Positions 1 to 6,287 are shown, numbered from the stretch's first letter. The stretch: 6,759 nt of DNA from Massilia sp. (GCA_028291845.1 JAQGNM010000205.1:1-6759); one strand, 5' to 3'. A program made the numbers and translations. The notes: a model not told the origin generated them from the sequence alone.

Positions 1-660
1 GGCGGCGGCGCGGCCGATCTGTTCGATCGACAGGCCGAGCACGGGCACGGCGGCGGCGTCGATGCCGCCGTCGACGTCGGCGTTGCCGTCGGTGTCCTCA
101 TATTCGAGCAGGCGTTTCCATGCTTCCGGCATGTAGAACGCCACCATCATGCGCCCCAGCGCATGCAGCATCGAGCACACCACCGCTTCTTCCGGTGTGG
201 GCACGGCCGCGCCGAGCGCCACCTGGTGCGCCACCATCCCGGCCAGCACGGCTTTTTCCATCTCGACGTGGGCGATCGAGGGATCGTCGACGTTGCTGGA
301 GAGCTCCTCGACCAGCTTCAGGCCAAGCGCCAGGTGGCCGATGGCGTCGGTGCCGATCACCATGATGGCGCGGGTGACCGTGTTGACTCTCTGGCCGAAT
401 GCCGCATACATGCTGCTGTTGGCGAGCCTGAGCACCTTTTGCGTCAGCACCGGATCGGTCAGTACGGTTTGCGCCATGTTGAAATCGTCGGCTTCCTCGC
501 CGCGCACGGCGCCGAGGATGGCGCCGATGGCGCGCGCAAAGCCGGGCATGTCGCCCTGGCGGCGTACCCGTTCCCACAGCAGGGCGAGGGTGGCGTTGCC
601 GTCCACCGGCGGCTGCGTGACGATGGCGGAAGCCGGCATCGGCGGCGGCGATCTGGTCAT
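1..660 (-). CDS. HDOD domain protein, C-terminus off the window
   Basis: This minus-strand frame is open from the ATG at 660 down to position 1, giving 220 residues with no stop, so the C-terminal part lies outside the window. Residues about 25-200 read as an HDOD domain, a metal-free relative of HD phosphohydrolases used as a signalling or regulatory module. Visible family features are the opening LWERV..QGDMPGFA (about 28-42), DPVLTQKVLRLANSSMY (69-85), VTRAIMVIG (95-103) and SMLHALGRMM (about 165-175). The HD-type metal ligands expected of an active hydrolase are not apparent, as is normal for HDOD. The start is well supported: AAGGAA lies 5 bases upstream, and the ATG overlaps the stop of the c-di-GMP gene as ATGA. 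This arrangement suggests translational coupling and a shared signalling role. Any second domain (for example kinase, GGDEF or GAF) would be beyond the edge. The family is clear, but the specific function is unknown. Confidence 0.88.
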   Translation of the reverse strand, partial: MTRSPPPMPASAIVTQPPVDGNATLALLWERVRRQGDMPGFARAIGAILGAVRGEEADDFNMAQTVLTDPVLTQKVLRLANSSMYAAFGQRVNTVTRAIMVIGTDAIGHLALGLKLVEELSSNVDDPSIAHVEMEKAVLAGMVAHQVALGAAVPTPEEAVVCSMLHALGRMMVAFYMPEAWKRLLEYEDTDGNADVDGGIDAAAVPVLGLSIEQIGRAAA

Positions 661-2429
661 GGCGCTTCCTTGGGTGTGTCGACTGCATGGGTGGCAGGGG
701 ACGGCTGCGACGGCGGCAGGAAGGCCGCGTACATGTCTTCCTTGAGCGCCGCCATCGCCACCTGCGCCGTCATCGGCTTGCCGGTCAGGTAACCCTGGAT
801 GTACTGGCAGCCGCGCGCCTCGAGGAAGGCCAGCTGTGCTTCCGTTTCGACGCCTTCGGCCACTACCGACAACTGCAGGTGCTTGGCCAGATCCAGCACG
901 GCGTTGCAGATGGCGGCGTCCTTTTCGGAGGCCGGCAAGTCCTTCACAAAAGCGCGGTCGACCTTCAATACCGAGATGGGAAAGCGCTTCAGATACGCCA
1001 GCGAGGAGTAGCCGGTGCCGAAGTCGTCGATGGCGATGCGGGCGCGCCGTTCGGCCATGCGGGTCAGGATGGTTTCGGCGTGGGCCGGATCGATCATCAG
1101 GGTGCCCTCGGTGATCTCCAGTACCAGCTGCTCGCCGCGCAGCCCGGAGAACGCCAGGGCGTCGTCGAGCACCGTCAGGAATTTATCGCTGCGGAACTGG
1201 CGCGGGCTGATATTGACGGAGATGTACAGCGCGCGCCTGGCCACCTGCTCGAATTGCTTCAACTGCACGCAGGCCGCTTTCAATGCCCAGGCGCCCAGCA
1301 GGTTGATCAGGCCATTGGTTTCGGCGATCGGGATAAAACGGGCCGGCGGCACCATGCCCAGGGTCGGATGCTTCCAGCGCATCAGCGTTTCGAAGCCCTG
1401 GATCTGGCGCGTGCGGGTATCGACGATCGGCTGGTAGTACAGCTGGAATTCGCCTTCGCGCACGGCGCGGAACATCGCCGCTTCCAGCGAAATGTCGTGC
1501 AGCGGCGGCCCGCTCTGGCGCTCGCTGTAGACCACGCAGCGCGATTTGCCGGTGTCCTTGGCGTGCGACATGGCGGCGTCGGCGAGCGCCACCAGGCGCA
1601 CCTCGTCCTCGGCGTGCTGCGGGTAGATCGCCACGCCGATCGAGGCGCCGATGTACACCGTGTGATGGTCGATCTCGAAGGGCGCCTGCAAGGTCGCCAG
1701 CAGGCGCCCCGTCACCAGCTTGATTTGCGCCTCGGTGTAGGTGCCCGGCAGCACCGCGACGAATTCGTCGCCGCCGACCCGCGCCAGGGTGTCGCTGTCG
1801 CGCAGCGTCTTGCGCAGGCGCTCGGCGGCCATGCGCAGCACGGCGTCGCCGGCCGGCAGGCCGAGGCCGTCGTTGACTTTTTTAAAGGCGTCCAGGCCGA
1901 TCGTGGCCACCGAAAAATCCTGGCCCGAGCGGCGCGCGTGCGAAATCACCATGCGGATGCGGTCCGACAGCAGCAGGCGGTTGGGCAGGTCGGTCAGGGT
2001 ATCGTGGGTGGCCATGTGGCGCAGATGCGCCTCGGTGGCCTGCTGCTGCGTGATGTCGCGTCCCACCGCCAGCAGCTCGGCGCCGCCGGACGGCCCGGTG
2101 AAGCGCGCGATGCGCAGCTCGAACCAGGGCGTGGCGCCATGCTCGCGCAGGCGCACATTGACCACCGTGTGCTCGGCGCCGGCGCCGGCCGCGCTGGCGG
2201 CGGCGACCGCCGCTTCGATTTGCGGCTGATCGGCGTCGATGCCCAGTGTCGAGATGGCGATGCCGTCGAGCGGACGGCCCTGGCCGAAGCGGCGCAGGGC
2301 GCGCAGGCTGGCATGCACGATGCGGCCGTCCGGGTCGAGGCGGAACACGGCGTCGCCGGCCGCTTCCATCAGCTGGTCGAGCTCATGGTGCAGGCCGGGC
2401 TGCGGCATCAAGGGAGACATGGAGCGCAT
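657..2429 (-). CDS. PAS-GGDEF-EAL c-di-GMP turnover protein
   Basis: This 590-residue cytoplasmic protein has no membrane segments. An N-terminal PAS sensor (about 13-128, ending in the AVGRDIT linker motif) is followed by a GGDEF domain (about 140-300) and an EAL domain (about 310-565). GGDEF is intact at 219-223 and the inhibitory I-site RDSD is at 210-213, five residues ahead. However, the DxDxFK motif reads GLDAFK (178-183), so the first metal-binding Asp is Gly. The EAL domain keeps E347 (as ETLMR), N406, E438, D468-D469, K489, E525 and Q545, so phosphodiesterase activity (c-di-GMP to pGpG) looks likely. The cyclase may be weak or serve as a regulatory GTP-binding domain; that is inference. 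The start at 2429 has a weak GAAAG 11 bases upstream. In-frame ATGs at residues 4 and 8 are alternatives and have no better ribosome site. The C-terminal 20 residues are Pro-rich. The PAS ligand cannot be told from sequence. Confidence 0.93.
   Translation of the reverse strand: MRSMSPLMPQPGLHHELDQLMEAAGDAVFRLDPDGRIVHASLRALRRFGQGRPLDGIAISTLGIDADQPQIEAAVAAASAAGAGAEHTVVNVRLREHGATPWFELRIARFTGPSGGAELLAVGRDITQQQATEAHLRHMATHDTLTDLPNRLLLSDRIRMVISHARRSGQDFSVATIGLDAFKKVNDGLGLPAGDAVLRMAAERLRKTLRDSDTLARVGGDEFVAVLPGTYTEAQIKLVTGRLLATLQAPFEIDHHTVYIGASIGVAIYPQHAEDEVRLVALADAAMSHAKDTGKSRCVVYSERQSGPPLHDISLEAAMFRAVREGEFQLYYQPIVDTRTRQIQGFETLMRWKHPTLGMVPPARFIPIAETNGLINLLGAWALKAACVQLKQFEQVARRALYISVNISPRQFRSDKFLTVLDDALAFSGLRGEQLVLEITEGTLMIDPAHAETILTRMAERRARIAIDDFGTGYSSLAYLKRFPISVLKVDRAFVKDLPASEKDAAICNAVLDLAKHLQLSVVAEGVETEAQLAFLEARGCQYIQGYLTGKPMTAQVAMAALKEDMYAAFLPPSQPSPATHAVDTPKEAP
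661..671 (-). promoter_or_regulatory. Shine-Dalgarno of the HDOD gene, inside the upstream ORF
   Basis: On the minus strand AAGGAA (671 to 666) precedes the HDOD ATG (660-658) by 5 bases. It lies within the last codons of the PAS-GGDEF-EAL gene. Together with the ATGA stop/start overlap, it fixes the HDOD start and points to re-initiation or coupled translation from one transcript. Confidence 0.7.
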
Positions 2430-2602
2430 CGCAAGTTCGTTCTTTCAGACGGTGGACAGCGGATTACGGAAAACGGCGGCAAGAGACGAAAAAACAGCGA
2501 TTCAGGGTGATGCAAAGCTGCGAAATCATGTGGAACGTGTCGGCACGCATGCGATGCGCCGCGCGTCATTGGATAAAATAATATGAAATGTATCACCGAA
2601 TA

Positions 2603-2616
2603 ATGCTCTAGCGCAT
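2603..2616. promoter_or_regulatory. 14-bp near-perfect palindrome, possible operator
   Basis: ATGCTCTAGCGCAT is self-complementary at six of its seven base pairs. It sits in the AT-rich middle of the divergent region, just upstream of the possible leftward -10 at 2583-2578, where a dimeric regulator could bind. I do not recognise a specific regulator motif, and a single copy of this length could arise by chance. Confidence 0.25.
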
Positions 2617-2743
2617 CATAACGCGAAAAAATTGCCCGTGGGCACGTTCGTTTGATCGGCGACAGTTGTAAATCGGTCGATCGGGCCACGACTTGGCGCG
2701 ATGGCAAGGGACGATCTTGTACTAATAATATTGAACGTGGCCG

Positions 2744-2764
2744 GGCAGGCAGGCGGTGCTTGCC
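2744..2764 (+). other. Stem-loop in the likely aidB leader
   Basis: GGCAGGCA (2744-2751) pairs with TGCTTGCC (2757-2764), eight base pairs including one G-U in RNA, closing a 5-base loop (GGCGG). No T-run follows, so it is not a standard terminator. If transcription starts just downstream of the TAATAT at 2726-2731, the hairpin would lie at the very 5' end of a leader of about 140 nt before aidB and might stabilise the transcript. That placement is inference. Confidence 0.35.
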
Positions 2765-2877
2765 AAACCACTACCGCCGCCGCACACTGGGGTGCCACCA
2801 CGGCTGTGCGTCCGCGGCTGGGCCGATTTTTACGCTTGGCTTGACTGTTAATTTACTTTACCGCGCGGGATTTGCTC

Positions 2878-4572
2878 ATGCAGGCTTTCGACACCCATGA
2901 AGTTTTCAACCAGGCGCCGCCTTTTGCCGACGTCAACCTGTACGCCTGCGACAGCGCGTTGCGCGAAGCGGTGCTGCGCGAGGGGGGTGGCTGGGCCGAT
3001 GCGGCGCTGACCCGACTGGGCGCCGAGCTTGGCCGCGCCGCGGTGCTCGACCTGGGCCGCCAGGCCAATGTCGATCCGCCGCGCCTGCACAGTTTCGACC
3101 GCGCCGGCCGGCGCATCGATGCGCTCGAATTCCACCCGTCCTGGCACCGTTTGATGACGATGATGATCGAAGCGGGCGTGCACGCCGCGCCGTGGCAGGC
3201 GCCGGGGCCGGGCGCCCAGGTGGCGCGCGCGGCCGCCTTTCTGCTGTTCGGCCAGGTGGAGAATGGCGCCCAGTGCCCCGTCACCATGACCTACGCCTCG
3301 ATGCCGGCGCTGGCCAGGCCGGGCGCGCTGGCGCCAGAGCTGGCGGCGCGCTGGCTGCCGAAAATCCTGTCGAACCAGTACGATCCGCGCCCTTTGCCGA
3401 TCGACGCCAAGCACGGCGCCCTGATCGGCATGGGCATGACCGAAAAACAAGGCGGCACCGATGTGCGCGCCAATACCACCAGCGCCACCGCCTGGCCGGA
3501 GCAGGGCGCCGACGCCTGGCGCATCGTCGGCCACAAATGGTTTTTTTCGGCGCCGCAGGCCGACGCCCACCTGGTGCTGGCGCAAGTCGAAGAGGTGGGA
3601 TTGGGCTGTTTTCTGGTGCCGCGCTTTCTCGACGACGGCAGCCACAACGCCGTCAAGGTGCAGCGGCTGAAGGACAAGCTGGGCAACCGTTCGAACGCGT
3701 CGTCGGAGGTCGAGTTCACCGGCGCCCTCGGCTACGCGGTCGGCGCGCCGGGCCGCGGCATTCCCACCATCCTCGAAATGGCCGGCTACACGCGGCTCGA
3801 CTGCGTCACCGGCAGCGCCGCCATCATGCGCGCGGCGCTGACCCATGCGCTGCACCATGCGCGCGGACGCGCCGTGTTCGGCCGCGCGCTCGACCAGCAG
3901 CCGCTGATGCAAAACGTGCTGGCCGACCTGGCGCTCGAATCGGAGGCCGCCACCGCGTTTGCGCTGCGTCTGGCGCGCTGCTTCGACAGCGCGCTCGAGG
4001 AAGAGGCGCTGCTGGCGCGCGTGCTCACGCCGGCCGGCAAATACTGGGTGTGCAAGCGCGCCGTTACCCTGTGCGGCGAGGCGATGGAAGTGATGGGCGG
4101 TAATGGCTACGTCGAGGACGGCCCGCTGGCGCGCCTGTACCGCGAGGCCCCGGTCAACTCGATCTGGGAAGGTTCCGGCAACGTCATGTGCCTCGACGTG
4201 CTGCGCGCGCTCTCGCGCAGTCCGGCGGCGCGCGACGCGCTGGAGGCCGAGCTGCGGGTGACGGGGCAGGGCGCGGAACTAACCATGTACACCGCATTCG
4301 CCCAGGCGCTGGTGGCCGACCTCGATGGCGGCGGCCCCAATATGGGCAAGGTTGACGAGTACGGCGCGCGCCGGCTGGCCGAGCGCATCGTGCTGGCAGT
4401 ACAGGCGGCCCTGCTGCTGCGCCATGCGCCGCCGTTGGTGGCCGGCGCCTTCGTGCGCTCGCGCCTGGATGCCGGCGGCCCAGGCGGCGCCTTCGGCCGC
4501 CTGCCGCACGGGGTCGACTGCGCGGCGATCCTGCGGCGCGCGCTTATAAACGATGGTGATATGGGAAGCTGA
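2878..4572 (+). CDS. aidB: AidB-family acyl-CoA dehydrogenase-like flavoprotein
   Basis: This 564-residue protein (E. coli AidB is about 541) matches AidB rather than ordinary acyl-CoA dehydrogenases along its length. Diagnostic stretches are the N-terminal HEVFNQ, IGMGMTEKQGGTDV (183-196), HKWFFSAPQADAHLVLAQ (219-236), RLKDKLGNRSNAS (263-275), EVMGGNGYVE and PVNSIWEGSGNVMCLDVLR (425-443). Known family members bind FAD, form tetramers and carry a C-terminal helical domain that binds DNA. In E. coli, AidB belongs to the Ada alkylation response; its enzymatic substrate is unsettled. The Glu of WEG (431) is retained at the usual acyl-CoA dehydrogenase base position. The C-terminal part (about 445-564) has several Arg residues and is the likely DNA-binding region, though it is less like E. 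coli. The ATG at 2878 has GGGA 7 bases upstream and is preferred over an in-frame TTG at 2872. No terminator is evident before upp. Confidence 0.9.
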   Translation: MQAFDTHEVFNQAPPFADVNLYACDSALREAVLREGGGWADAALTRLGAELGRAAVLDLGRQANVDPPRLHSFDRAGRRIDALEFHPSWHRLMTMMIEAGVHAAPWQAPGPGAQVARAAAFLLFGQVENGAQCPVTMTYASMPALARPGALAPELAARWLPKILSNQYDPRPLPIDAKHGALIGMGMTEKQGGTDVRANTTSATAWPEQGADAWRIVGHKWFFSAPQADAHLVLAQVEEVGLGCFLVPRFLDDGSHNAVKVQRLKDKLGNRSNASSEVEFTGALGYAVGAPGRGIPTILEMAGYTRLDCVTGSAAIMRAALTHALHHARGRAVFGRALDQQPLMQNVLADLALESEAATAFALRLARCFDSALEEEALLARVLTPAGKYWVCKRAVTLCGEAMEVMGGNGYVEDGPLARLYREAPVNSIWEGSGNVMCLDVLRALSRSPAARDALEAELRVTGQGAELTMYTAFAQALVADLDGGGPNMGKVDEYGARRLAERIVLAVQAALLLRHAPPLVAGAFVRSRLDAGGPGGAFGRLPHGVDCAAILRRALINDGDMGS

Positions 4573-4606
4573 ACAATCGAGCGGTGGATATTTCTTTGCC
4601 AAAATG

Positions 4607-4635
4607 CGGACAATCCGGGCAAGGGCTGGGATAAT
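4607..4635 (+). promoter_or_regulatory. Probable sigma70 promoter of upp
   Basis: CGGACA (4607-4612) lies 17 bases from GATAAT (4630-4635), which is preceded by TGG and so forms an extended -10. Transcription would begin near 4642, leaving a leader of about 28 nt before the upp ATG. The promoter lies wholly in the gap between aidB and upp. It argues against an upp start further upstream at 4634, because that ATG would fall inside the -10 box. Confidence 0.5.
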
Positions 4636-4669
4636 GCCGCACAGCCAAAAATTATCATTGAATGCATCC

Positions 4670-5320
4670 ATGAACCAAGACCCACGCTTTCCGAATCTCT
4701 TTATCCTCAGCCACCCGCTGATCCAGCACAAGCTGTCGCACATGCGCGAGCGCGACACCTCGACCCGCACCTTCCGCGAGCTGCTCAAGGAAATCACCCT
4801 GTTGATGGGTTACGAGATTACCCGCGACCTGCCGCTGACCACCCGCACCATCGAAACCCCGCTGGTGACGATCGACGCGCCGGTAATCGCCGGCAAGAAG
4901 CTGGCGATCGTGCCGATCCTGCGCGCCGGCATCGGAATGAGCGACGGCTTGCTGGAACTGGTGCCGTCGGCCCGTGTGGGCCATATCGGCGTGTTCCGCG
5001 ACCCGGACACCCACAAGCCGGTCGAATACATGGTGCGCCTGCCCGATACCGCCGACCGCATTTTCATCCTGTGCGATCCGATGGTAGCCACCGGCAATTC
5101 GGCGGTGCATGCGGTCGACGTGCTGAAAAAGCGCGGCGTCAGCGACGACCAGATCATTTTCCTTGCCCTGGTTGCCGCACCCGAGGGCGTGCAGGTGTTC
5201 CAGAACTCGCACCCTGGTGTCAAGCTCTACGTCGCCTCGCTCGACTCGCACCTGAACGATCATGACTACATCGTGCCGGGCCTTGGCGATGCGGGCGACC
5301 GCATCTTCGGCACCAAGTAA
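4670..5320 (+). CDS. upp: Uracil phosphoribosyltransferase
   Basis: This 216-residue cytosolic salvage enzyme converts uracil and PRPP to UMP and pyrophosphate. It is slightly longer than E. coli Upp (208), with the extra residues in an N-terminal MNQDPRFPNLFIL segment of the type I recall from betaproteobacterial Upp. Seen motifs are HPLIQHKLSHMR (15-26), TFRELLKEI (34-42), VPILRAGIGMSDG (81-93), the PRPP-binding loop DPMVATGNSA (136-145) and the uracil-binding C-terminus YIVPGLGDAGDRIFGTK (200-216). All expected parts are present and the gene looks fully functional. The start at 4670 begins at the conserved N-terminus. Upstream in-frame ATGs at 4553, 4604 and 4634 would overlap aidB or the promoter. 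The ribosome site before 4670 is weak, with no clear purine run. It has its own probable promoter and is followed after 4 bases by the Hpt gene. Confidence 0.96.
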   Translation: MNQDPRFPNLFILSHPLIQHKLSHMRERDTSTRTFRELLKEITLLMGYEITRDLPLTTRTIETPLVTIDAPVIAGKKLAIVPILRAGIGMSDGLLELVPSARVGHIGVFRDPDTHKPVEYMVRLPDTADRIFILCDPMVATGNSAVHAVDVLKKRGVSDDQIIFLALVAAPEGVQVFQNSHPGVKLYVASLDSHLNDHDYIVPGLGDAGDRIFGTK

Positions 5321-5324
5321 GCCG

Positions 5325-5735
5325 GTGCCGATCGCGCATATTCCCGACAGCGTGGCGCCACCCGTCGACCAGCAGTTCTTCGAACGCCTGCGCCAGATGA
5401 ACGACAAGTTCGCCGCCGGCGTGCCGGCCACCCTGGCGCGCCTGCGCGAACTGCGCCGCGCCTTCGACGCCGCCGCGCCCGACCCGGCGCTGGCGGCCGA
5501 ACTGCAGCAGGTGCTGCACACGGTTGCCGGTTCGGCAGCCACCTTCGGTTTTCGCACCTTCGGCGCCCAGGCGCGCGTGCTGGAGCAGCGCCTGCGGGTG
5601 CTGCAGGCGTTCGACGCGGTCGGCAAGGCGGAGTGGGACAGCTGGTTGCGCAGCCTCGATCATTACCTGACCTGGGCGCACAGCGATGCGCGCGCGGACC
5701 AGTTTCCGGACGAGAGTGGTCAGGAAGACATTTGA
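5325..5735 (+). CDS. Orphan Hpt (histidine phosphotransfer) domain protein
   Basis: From the GTG at 5325 this encodes about 136 residues, mostly one alpha-helical Hpt domain. Such proteins shuttle phosphate between receiver domains or hybrid kinases through a conserved His. The core is LHTVAGSAATFGF, with the candidate phospho-His at 65, followed by GAQARVLEQRLRVL, as expected for the second helix of the bundle. Unlike typical Hpt sites (HxLKG), the residue three after His is Ala rather than Lys. No kinase or receiver gene is present in the window, so a partner must lie elsewhere. The start is uncertain: GTG 5325 begins 4 bases after the upp stop and has only a weak AAG upstream, GTG 5352 is another option, and ATGs at 5262 and 5289 would overlap the upp end with a tail that does not look native. 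It is probably cotranscribed with upp. Confidence 0.8.
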   Translation: MPIAHIPDSVAPPVDQQFFERLRQMNDKFAAGVPATLARLRELRRAFDAAAPDPALAAELQQVLHTVAGSAATFGFRTFGAQARVLEQRLRVLQAFDAVGKAEWDSWLRSLDHYLTWAHSDARADQFPDESGQEDI

Positions 5736-5880
5736 TCTAGCGCAAACTCGGTGCCGGACCAAGCCTCTATATTGACCCATGCCGCCGCGCGACGGGGCTC
5801 CAGAAAAGTTGAAGTTTGGAATTTAAAGGCTGAGCTGGAGTTTAATTTTGCGGAACACGTGTTTTTTGTGGTTTATTCGG

Positions 5881-5886
5881 TATAAT
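5881..5886 (+). promoter_or_regulatory. -10 box of the cold-shock gene promoter
   Basis: A perfect TATAAT stands in AT-rich DNA between the Hpt and csp genes. The -35 is poor (CGTGTT at 17 bases, GTGTTT at 16). Transcription would start near 5893, giving a csp leader of about 105 nt, in line with the long untranslated leaders known for cspA-type genes. A T-rich stretch just upstream (5862-5877) and AT-rich DNA at 5804-5850 could act as upstream elements. Confidence 0.65.
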
Positions 5887-5892
5887 ACGGGA

Positions 5893-5997
5893 TCGTTGGA
5901 TTCGAGGTAGTAGTGCAGTCTGTCTGTCATTTCTTTCTTGCTTCTTCAAACGATCTAAACGGGCGCAAGCCCAACTTAACTGAAATAGGAAATTGTA
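5893..5997 (+). promoter_or_regulatory. Long 5' leader of csp with GCAA-capped hairpin
   Basis: Between the predicted transcription start and the csp ATG are about 105 bases containing pyrimidine-rich DNA (5921-5947). A short hairpin GGGC-GCAA-GCCC (5961-5972) follows, a 4-bp G/C stem closed by a GNRA tetraloop. AGGAA (5987-5991) then lies 6 bases before the ATG. In known cspA genes such leaders change structure with temperature and control mRNA stability and translation. That role here is inference, and the 5' end is predicted only from the -10 box. Confidence 0.5.
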
Positions 5998-6201
5998 ATG
6001 GCAACTGGCATCGTAAAATGGTTCAATGATTCGAAGGGTTTTGGCTTTATCACTCCTGATGAAGGCGGCGAAGATCTGTTCGCTCACTTCTCGGCGATTC
6101 AGTCGAACGGCTTCAAATCGCTGCAAGAGAACCAGCGCGTCTCTTTCGAAGTTACCGCCGGCCCTAAAGGCAAGCAAGCTTCGAACATTCAGGCTATCTA
6201 A
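5998..6201 (+). CDS. Cold-shock domain protein, CspA family
   Basis: This complete 67-residue single cold-shock domain protein is the usual length for bacterial Csp. It should bind single-stranded RNA and DNA as a five-stranded beta-barrel, acting as an RNA chaperone in the cytoplasm. Seen are GIVKWFNDSKGFGFI (4-18), with Trp8 and the RNP1 aromatic residues F15 and F17, and the RNP2 equivalent DLFAHFSAIQ (26-35), where LFAHF replaces the commoner VFVHF. The C-terminal strands read VSFEV and ASNIQAI. The start has AGGAA 6 bases upstream. The gene ends with tandem in-frame stops TAA-TAG and a strong terminator. Its codon use is less GC-biased than its neighbours, as is common for highly expressed small genes. 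It could be constitutive or cold-induced; the paralogue cannot be named from sequence alone. Confidence 0.95.
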   Translation: MATGIVKWFNDSKGFGFITPDEGGEDLFAHFSAIQSNGFKSLQENQRVSFEVTAGPKGKQASNIQAI

Positions 6202-6225
6202 TAGTTAGCAACTGAAGCAACGAAC

Positions 6226-6255
6226 AAAAATCCTCGGCTTCCGGGGATTTTTTTT
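6226..6255 (+). terminator. Rho-independent terminator of csp, probably bidirectional
   Basis: TCCTCGG (6231-6237) pairs with CCGGGGA (6241-6247) around a CTT loop, seven base pairs with one T-G, followed by eight T residues (6248-6255). Five A residues precede the stem (6226-6230), so the reverse strand also ends in a T-run. It can therefore serve the convergent LysR gene as well. Confidence 0.9.
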
Positions 6256-6264
6256 CGCCGATGA

Positions 6265-6284
6265 TTATGCAAGATTTCGCATAA
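6265..6284. repeat. Inverted repeat TTATGC-N8-GCATAA
   Basis: Six-base arms (6265-6270 and 6279-6284) match perfectly around an 8-base spacer, between the csp terminator and the end of the LysR gene. There is no adjoining T-run in the rightward direction. It could be a weak hairpin at the 3' end of the LysR transcript or a protein site; I do not recognise it. Confidence 0.4.
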
Positions 6285-6287
6285 CTT

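Larger units (their letters stand above)
2430..2877. other. Divergent intergenic region, no gene recognised
   Basis: This region separates the c-di-GMP gene (leftward) from aidB (rightward) and should contain the promoters of both. It has AT-rich patches unlike the surrounding coding DNA, at about 2569-2605, 2623-2633, 2720-2732 and 2841-2860. Leftward, TATTAT (2583 to 2578) is a possible -10 box, but I find no good -35 ahead of it. Rightward, TAATAT (2726-2731) is a possible -10, also without a convincing -35; TTGACT (2841-2846) has no matching -10. Short open frames exist on both strands but lack ribosome sites and recognisable protein character. By eye I see no sequence resembling the E. 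coli Ada box. The palindrome and stem-loop here are listed separately. Confidence 0.6.

Noticed and set aside
98..688. Minus-strand open frame starting ahead of the HDOD gene
   Set aside because: It is frame-shifted relative to the HDOD frame, low in complexity and rich in Arg, His and Gly. The HDOD frame is open over the same stretch and has recognisable motifs.
687..2510. Long plus-strand open frame (607 codons) antisense to the c-di-GMP gene
   Set aside because: It is a reverse-strand shadow of GC-biased codons. The translation is rich in Arg, Gly, His and Gln with no domain, while the minus strand has clear PAS, GGDEF and EAL motifs.
2626..2644. Possible leftward terminator (TGCCC-GT-GGGCA next to an A/T run)
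   Set aside because: Only about four base pairs can form once a realistic loop is allowed, and it has no gene to terminate in that direction.
2616..2801. Small minus-strand open frame (61 codons) in the divergent region
   Set aside because: It has no ribosome site and the translation resembles no family I know. I cannot exclude it, but nothing supports it.
2872..2877. TTG at 2872 as the aidB start
   Set aside because: The in-frame ATG at 2878 has better spacing from GGGA (2867-2870) and leads directly into the AidB-like N-terminus.
2652..2900. Small plus-strand open frame (82 codons) in the divergent region
   Set aside because: It has no ribosome site, no protein-like character, and overlaps the aidB start in another frame.
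2848..3912. Minus-strand open frame of 354 codons opposite aidB
   Set aside because: The plus strand encodes a full AidB-family protein here; the antisense product has no recognisable features.
4655..5626. Minus-strand open frame of 323 codons opposite upp and Hpt
   Set aside because: It is the antisense shadow of two well-supported genes and spans both of them.
5798..5840. Inverted repeat CTCCAG ... CTGGAG after the Hpt gene
   Set aside because: The arms are only six bases with a 31-base loop and no T-run, so it is not convincing as the upp-Hpt terminator.
5842..6177. Minus-strand open frame opposite the csp leader and gene
   Set aside because: It is antisense to a certain csp gene and its promoter region, with no supporting start signal.
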